From Trichodesmium sp. jk18x7bins.61 (GTDB lineage: Bacteria; Cyanobacteriota; Cyanobacteriia; Cyanobacteriales; Microcoleaceae): 9,783 nt of DNA. The stretch's first letter is position 1, and the number at the start of each line of letters is the position of its first letter. Under the pieces are notes generated by a model. The model was not told the DNA's origin. It did no database searches and saw only the letters and a list, made by a program, of their open reading frames with translations. The stretch spans positions 1-9,783 of the forward strand of contig JAJEAQ010000330.1 in assembly GCA_022822685.1 (NCBI GenBank). Direction: 5' to 3'. Shown one piece after another: positions 5,849 to 9,783 of this stretch. A program made the position numbers and the translations under genes.

Positions 5849-6230
5849 CTAAATCCAAATATCAGAAGTGCAATCACCACCAGGATCACCCATTTTCATG
5901 GGCGCGACCTGGTCCATTTGGCGACTGGCCAAAATCTATCAAAAAATTTGGATTAATCTCAAGTCCACCGGCTTCGGTATTGCAGTCAATCTGTACCAAT
6001 GTCGAACCTGATTGCTTCAAATCTGGATAAAATTGATTATCCCAGCTACTAAAAAGAGAATCTGTAGCATAAAGTCCCTTTCCATCCAAACTTAACCGCA
6101 ACATTTGTGGACAGCCTAAACATTTGCGTCCCTGAACTTGACTACCTTTACCAAGTAACCCACCCCACCATACTTGGCCTGTAAGTTTTGGTTCAGTGGA
6201 GTTACTGATATCATACTGACGTACATCTAC
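5849..6230 (-). pseudogene. C-terminal remnant of selenium-binding protein / methanethiol oxidase (SBP56 family)
   Basis: The minus strand encodes about 126 residues matching the C-terminus of the SBP56 family, whose characterised bacterial members oxidise methanethiol. Recognisable blocks in order are VRQYDIS, TGQVWWGGLLGKGSQVQG, PQMLRLSLDGKGLY, SLFSSWDNQFYPDLKQSGS, LVQIDC-TE-GGLEINPNF, DFGQSPNGPGRAHE and PGGDCTSDIWI with a TAG stop (5849-5851). The last block is one frame off: removing one base from the TTTT run at 5893-5896 (plus strand) restores HEMGDPGGDCTSDIWI. At the 5' side the frame hits a stop (6234-6236) and the roughly 330 upstream residues of a normal protein are absent. It is therefore truncated and frameshifted, a dead relic convergent with the toxin-antitoxin operon. 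The KCLGCP segment departs from the Gly-rich sequence usual before PQM. Confidence 0.88.
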
Positions 6231-6259
6231 TAATTATATGCCTCATGATGGGAGCTATT

Positions 6260-6376
6260 TCAGTTGTTCAATTGCTGGAATTCATACTCAGTTTCAGCAA
6301 CGCCTAATACCCAACTATCTGCACAGTATTTAGCGATCGTTACTTCCTATTGAGGAACTGCTAAATTTTCTTGGCT
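6260..6376 (-). pseudogene. Unidentified coding-like relic
   Basis: The minus strand carries a protein-like end, EVTIAKYCADSWVLGVAETE followed by YEFQQLNN and a TGA stop (6260-6262). An in-frame TAG interrupts it further upstream (after LAVPQ), and another stop lies at 6377-6379. The amino-acid composition looks coding, but I do not recognise the family. It is just upstream of the selenium-binding-protein relic and on the same strand, so it may be another decayed gene of the same lost segment or a chance frame. Confidence 0.25.
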
Positions 6377-6410
6377 CTACAAGGTGCGGGCACGATGCCT
6401 ACTCTACAAG
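6375..6410. repeat. Short direct repeat flanking a GC-rich hairpin
   Basis: CTCTACAAG occurs at 6375-6383 and 6402-6410. Between the copies is GGTGCGGGCACGATGCC, which contains the small stem GGCA/TGCC. Such GC-rich blocks with 'gcgggcac.atgcc' content stand out against the AT-rich surroundings and look like a dispersed repeat remnant. Confidence 0.4.
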
Positions 6411-6776
6411 ACAGATAATTTATTCCTAGGAAATCTCTTGAACAGCTTTTGAAAGAATAAATCAAAAAAATTGCTCGTAACCTGATACAATGGAAGTTTT
6501 GGTTATTATAGACCAGTTACCTAGTACCGTCGTTACCCGGAAGTTAAAAATTAAAAGGCACTCATGCAAAAGTATGATTTGCTAAGGCTTTGAGTATTTT
6601 GTCACTGGTCAGTTATTTCCGCCATCCTGGATTAGATTGCCAAATCTGCTTTAGGTAAATACTTGGATTTTTTTTAAAATAGTTTGATTAAAGTCGATTT
6701 GGCATTAAGTCATGAATTATTACTGACTCATACATTCTCTGTTTTATGTTTGTACAAATCTCATAATTAACTAATA
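6411..6776. other. Gene-poor stretch before element copy B
   Basis: No supported gene is present in these 366 bases. An inverted repeat GACCAGT (6511-6517) / ACTGGTC (6604-6610) encloses about 86 bases. An ATG-initiated frame of about 32 codons near 6490-6588 has no recognisable product. A T-run precedes TTTAAAA near 6670-6678. Confidence 0.45.
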
Positions 6777-6908
6777 TATAGCAGTTCTCAGCCTTGGTGA
6801 GGTACAAAGATTTCTGATTTTGGGGAATTGGGAATTGGGAGTTGGGAGTTGGGAGTCGGGAGTCGGAGTTAAATAAAAGTGTACCGGCAGAGTTCAAGAA
6901 ACGCTATA
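6777..6908 (-). mobile_element. MITE-like dispersed element, copy B (reverse)
   Basis: This 132-bp non-coding element lies in opposite orientation to copy A. Its termini are TATAGC (6777-6782) and GCTATA (6903-6908). Bases 6777-6808 are the exact reverse complement of 4873-4904, and the other end matches copy A's first 29 bases at 26 positions. It lacks the roughly 100-base internal part of copy A and holds a different heptamer array (6823-6870). It ends 70 bases before the hydrolase start codon, so it may have altered that gene's promoter region. No clear target duplication is visible. Confidence 0.75.
6823..6870. repeat. Heptamer tandem array GGGAATT/GGGAGTT/GGGAGTC
   Basis: There are six full units in order (two GGGAATT, two GGGAGTT, two GGGAGTC) from 6823 to 6864, plus a shortened GGAGTT. 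The stepwise pairs of variants suggest growth by duplication of neighbouring units. The array sits inside element copy B at the place equivalent to the TGACTAY array of copy A. Confidence 0.85.
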
Positions 6909-6925
6909 AAAACTACTATTATTAG

Positions 6926-6931
6926 TATAAT
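6926..6931 (+). promoter_or_regulatory. Possible -10 hexamer of the hydrolase gene
   Basis: TATAAT lies 47 bases before the ATG at 6979, just outside element copy B. A matching -35 would fall at the very end of the element, and none is convincing. Confidence 0.25.
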
Positions 6932-6966
6932 TATCCAGAATCAGAAGCATAAACATTATAAAAAAT

Positions 6967-6972
6967 AAGGAG
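6967..6972 (+). promoter_or_regulatory. Shine-Dalgarno AAGGAG, decides the hydrolase start
   Basis: A perfect AAGGAG ends six bases before ATG 6979, the strongest ribosome binding site in the window. It favours the upstream start even though the apparent signal peptide begins only at Met43 (ATG 7105), which has no Shine-Dalgarno. Confidence 0.7.
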
Positions 6973-6978
6973 TTATTT

Positions 6979-8823
6979 ATGGTATTTTACCGATGCAAAG
7001 CAAAAAATATTTATCAATATATTATGAACATTATTCTTGCCAAAATAGATCCTCTTCATCAGAGCAAAAAAAATGAAGTAACTCAATATTTTTGCTTATC
7101 TAAAATGCTCATTAGAAGGTTTATACTTGCTTTAGGATTAAGCATTTTATCAGCTATTTTTACCAAAGTTCCTGCTGGTGCTGCGGAAAAGATTATCATT
7201 GATATTCCTGCTCTTAAAATCCAATATCCCATTACAGTTTCTCTTCCTCATTTTCGACTCAAAATATCAGTTAAAAATATAGAAAATTTTGCCAAAGAAG
7301 GGGAATACTCTCAGGAATTTACCTTTTATTCTGAGATGCTGACAACAGCAGAAACAAAAGAAATGCAGACAGTTTTACAAAAGAACAAACTAGATCTACA
7401 GGAACTTTTTCAAACTCGTTTTGATTTGAATCCTAGTATTGTTAAAGCATTTCTGGAAGAACCTGCAGGAAAAGAAATTCTCAAGGGATTAGGCCGAATT
7501 TTGCGAACTGAAGACAATCAAAATGGTAGTACGGCTCTCAAAACAGCTTTAGAGTTGTCTGTTAGTGATCCAGATGGTCTAACTATTATTAATCTATTGA
7601 AAAATTTTCCTGGAGATATTTTAATAGAGCTGGAAAATAGTATCAATTTAACTGAAGAATTATTAAGACGATTTATCGAAGAACGCTTGATTTTAGCAGA
7701 ATTGCAAGACCAGGCAGAAAATTTAGCGCAGGCTGAGAAAAAAATCGATTTTCAGAGTTTACCAGATTTGAGGCAACCGGGGAATGTGAGATGGGAAAAA
7801 CAATCTTTGTTCTTTAGAAATCCCAATCGCGATCGCTCTTCTCCTGCTGATATTTATCTTCCTCAGCTCAGCAGAAATCAATTAATTCCTGTAATAGTAA
7901 TTTCTCATGGTCTAGGCTCAGACTTGAATAGTTTTGTCTATCTGGCTGAACATTTAGCATCCCATGGTTTTGCAGTAGTAGTACCGGAACATATTGGCTC
8001 AAGTGCGGAAAAAATTGAAAGTATTTTTGGAGGTTTTAGCACACCTGTAGATGGTATGGAATTTATTAACCGCCCACTTGATATTAAGTATTTGCTGGAT
8101 CAACTAGAAGAGAAAATTGCCTCTGATCCGATCTGGCGGGGTAGGCTAAATTTTCAACAGGTGGGAGTAGTAGGCCAATCTTTTGGTGGTTATACAGCTT
8201 TAAGTCTGGCAGGGGCTCCCCTCAACCTGGAGCAACTGAGACAAAATTGTCAATCTGAAGATACTAGGTTTATCTTGAATTTATCTCTATTATTACAGTG
8301 TCAAACTATTAAGCTACCAAAAACTAATTACGATTTGCAAGATGAACGCATTAAAGCGATTATTGCAGTTAATCCTCTGATTAGTGGTGTGCTTGGATCT
8401 GAAGGTGTTGGTAAAATTGAAATACCTGTAATGATTGTTGCTAGTACTAAAGATATTATTGCTCCACCAATTCCTGAGCAAATTTATCCTTTCATTAGCT
8501 TAACTACCCCAGAAAGATATTTGGTTTTAAGCGAACCAGCAACTCATTTTTCATTTATTGGAGTAGGAGAAGAACAAGAAGTTTCTCTAGAAATACCACA
8601 AGAACTAATCGGTCCAAATCCTGCTTTAGCTTATTCTTCGATGCAGGCGTTAACTTTGGCATGGTTTCAAGTTTATCTTCAAAATCAAAATGGATCACTG
8701 CCGTATTTAAGTGAATCTTATCTAGAATATATTAATCAAGAACCTTTTAATTTTAGTTTACTGAGGTCTCTGACTGAAACTGATATACAAAAATTGCTCG
8801 ATAACTTTTCTGAGCAAAAATAA
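6979..8823 (+). CDS. Exported alpha/beta hydrolase with DUF1400 N-terminal domain
   Basis: This is a predicted secreted or periplasmic serine hydrolase of the dienelactone hydrolase/PAF-acetylhydrolase-like group; the substrate is unknown. From the first ATG it has 614 residues. Residues 43-68 look like a signal peptide (MLIRRF, hydrophobic core, AGA before AEK). Residues about 69-200 fit the cyanobacterial DUF1400 region (FAKEGEYS, LEEPAGKEILKGLGRI, ALKTALELSVSDPDGLTIINLL). The hydrolase domain spans about 255-560. VISHGLGSD supplies the oxyanion-hole region, GQSFG holds nucleophile Ser401, Asp492 (ASTKD) is the likely acid and His523 (ATHFSF) completes the triad. Start choice is unsettled: AAGGAG points to 6979, the signal peptide to 7105. 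The extra 42 residues (Lys/Asn-rich, no known domain) would put the hydrophobic segment inside the protein. It stands alone; no terminator is clear in the 217 bases that follow. Confidence 0.92.
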   Translation: MVFYRCKAKNIYQYIMNIILAKIDPLHQSKKNEVTQYFCLSKMLIRRFILALGLSILSAIFTKVPAGAAEKIIIDIPALKIQYPITVSLPHFRLKISVKNIENFAKEGEYSQEFTFYSEMLTTAETKEMQTVLQKNKLDLQELFQTRFDLNPSIVKAFLEEPAGKEILKGLGRILRTEDNQNGSTALKTALELSVSDPDGLTIINLLKNFPGDILIELENSINLTEELLRRFIEERLILAELQDQAENLAQAEKKIDFQSLPDLRQPGNVRWEKQSLFFRNPNRDRSSPADIYLPQLSRNQLIPVIVISHGLGSDLNSFVYLAEHLASHGFAVVVPEHIGSSAEKIESIFGGFSTPVDGMEFINRPLDIKYLLDQLEEKIASDPIWRGRLNFQQVGVVGQSFGGYTALSLAGAPLNLEQLRQNCQSEDTRFILNLSLLLQCQTIKLPKTNYDLQDERIKAIIAVNPLISGVLGSEGVGKIEIPVMIVASTKDIIAPPIPEQIYPFISLTTPERYLVLSEPATHFSFIGVGEEQEVSLEIPQELIGPNPALAYSSMQALTLAWFQVYLQNQNGSLPYLSESYLEYINQEPFNFSLLRSLTETDIQKLLDNFSEQK

Positions 8824-9040
8824 ATGGAAAAGCATCAGGAGAAATAGTTTGCCTACCTGTCTACAGCGTGAGATAATTCATAGGAACAATTAGGGATATA
8901 GTATGTTTTGGCAGATCGCTGTTGTAATTCTCTAGTTAACTTGTGTCAGAGAATACAAAGTAAAAGTATCAGCACAAAATACCGAGATAAAATGGCATTG
9001 GAAGTTCCATTGATCTCTGACTTGGTATGATCTATTGCTT

Positions 9041-9783
9041 ATGATCTCCAGAATCCTCAACTATATGAATAATACTCGTAGAATATCTCTACAAAATATT
9101 CTAATTTTTTTCCTTTGTTTTACAAATCTTGGCGACAGTTCATTGGTTGGTTATCTGTCTTTTAGAAATGGAGAAAAAGTAGTCAATCAGTTAGCAAATC
9201 AATTAGAAAGCGAAATTACAAATCCCATCCAAGAACACCATGATAATTACCTAGAGTATCCTTACATTGTTGCTCAAATAAATATCGATCCATTCAGCTT
9301 GAACAACTTAATACCAGTAATCCGGATTCTTTGGCAGTTTACTTCTTAAAACAACTCCAATTATTTGAATTGGTTCGGGCTATATATTTTGTAGGTGACG
9401 ACCATGAAAATGGAGAATACAGTCTAGCTAAACGAAATTTAGATGGCATTCTGAATATTAAAGTATTTAAAGATTTCCCCAATCACGTGAATTATTTAGT
9501 AGATAAAGAAGGTCAGCGAACTCAAAGATTAAATGTTGTACCATATGATCCCGAAATAAGACCTTGGTATAAAGCTGCTCTAAAAGCCGGAACACCAACC
9601 AGGAGCGAAATTTATAACTTTAAAGAAGGTGAACTGGGGATAACATTGTCTGCTCCTGTGTTAGATCAAACTGAAAATTTTCGAGGTGCGATTGGTGTCG
9701 ATTTGATTCTGAGTCAGATTAGTCATTTTCTAGCTGAACTAGAAATCAGCCCTAATGGTCAAGTTTTTCTGTTAGAAACTTCA
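9041..9783 (+). pseudogene. Sensor protein N-terminus (dCache domain), frameshifted, runs off right edge
   Basis: This is the N-terminal part of a membrane-bound cyanobacterial signalling protein (histidine kinase, adenylate/guanylate cyclase or similar; the output domain is beyond the window). Residues after ISLQ form the first membrane segment, then LVGYLSFRNGEKVVNQLANQL begins the extracellular dCache (PDC) sensor. The frame from ATG 9041 ends at TAA 9347-9349. The family sequence continues one frame over from about 9307 to the window end: LNTSNPDSLAVYFLKQLQLF, VPYDPEIRPWYKAAL, SEIYNF, GAIGVDLILSQISHFLAEL. One missing base near 9304-9307 explains this. A second, compensating pair (extra T in the T7 run 9105-9111, missing base near 9140) scrambles the membrane segment, where the alternate frame reads SFVLQILATV. 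Three indels imply a pseudogene or a low-quality read. The start could also be ATG 9065; neither has a Shine-Dalgarno. Confidence 0.85.

Noticed and set aside
5803..6030. Plus-strand frame of 75 codons after the toxin gene
   Set aside because: It begins inside the terminator and is antisense to the selenium-binding-protein relic, which explains the open frame.
4831..6870. Heptamer arrays considered as CRISPR
   Set aside because: Units are 7 bases in direct contact with no spacers, and there are no cas genes; they fit STRR tandem repeats.
6688..6897. Minus-strand frame of 69 codons containing a repeated SRLPTPNSQFPIP stretch
   Set aside because: Its periodic sequence is just the translated heptamer array of element B; it spans the element boundary and has no family resemblance.

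Overview
The window reads as low-GC cyanobacterial chromosome, probably from a filamentous marine-type lineage (Trichodesmium/Okeania/Moorena-like; this narrower guess is inference). The evidence is five exact copies of the cyanobacterial octamer GCGATCGC, two arrays of heptamer tandem repeats of the cyanobacterial STRR type, a threonyl-tRNA synthetase without the N-terminal TGS domain, an alpha/beta hydrolase with the mainly cyanobacterial DUF1400 N-terminal region, long AT-rich intergenic stretches, and several decayed genes.

Positions 1-2265 hold two tandem, same-strand copies of a ProX-type glycine betaine/proline betaine-binding lipoprotein. The first copy runs off the left edge. The copies are almost identical at both ends and diverged in the middle, a mosaic that suggests gene conversion. 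No ABC permease or ATPase gene lies inside the window. Positions 2266-2616 are an intergenic stretch with several hairpins and a 21-bp inverted repeat upstream of thrS (2617-4443), which encodes a complete, editing-competent threonyl-tRNA synthetase.

Positions 4444-6978 are accessory DNA. Two inverted copies of a short MITE-like element (4708-4904 and 6777-6908), each carrying its own heptamer array, bracket about 1.9 kb. Inside lie a small overlapping type II toxin-antitoxin pair (5283-5752) with a strong intrinsic terminator, and on the minus strand the broken C-terminal end of a selenium-binding protein/methanethiol oxidase gene (5849-6230), followed by further decayed sequence. The pair of elements looks like the boundary of a region that takes up cargo and loses genes, although a single composite transposition event is not proven.

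Positions 6979-8823 encode an exported alpha/beta hydrolase (DUF1400 plus dienelactone-hydrolase-like domain) with a visible Ser-Asp-His triad. From 9041 to the right edge is the N-terminal dCache sensor region of a signalling protein. It is readable only across at least three single-base indels, so it is either a pseudogene or affected by sequencing errors.

I see no convincing new multi-gene system. The most unusual items are the inverted heptamer-bearing element pair, the mosaic proX duplication and the compensating frameshifts in the sensor gene.
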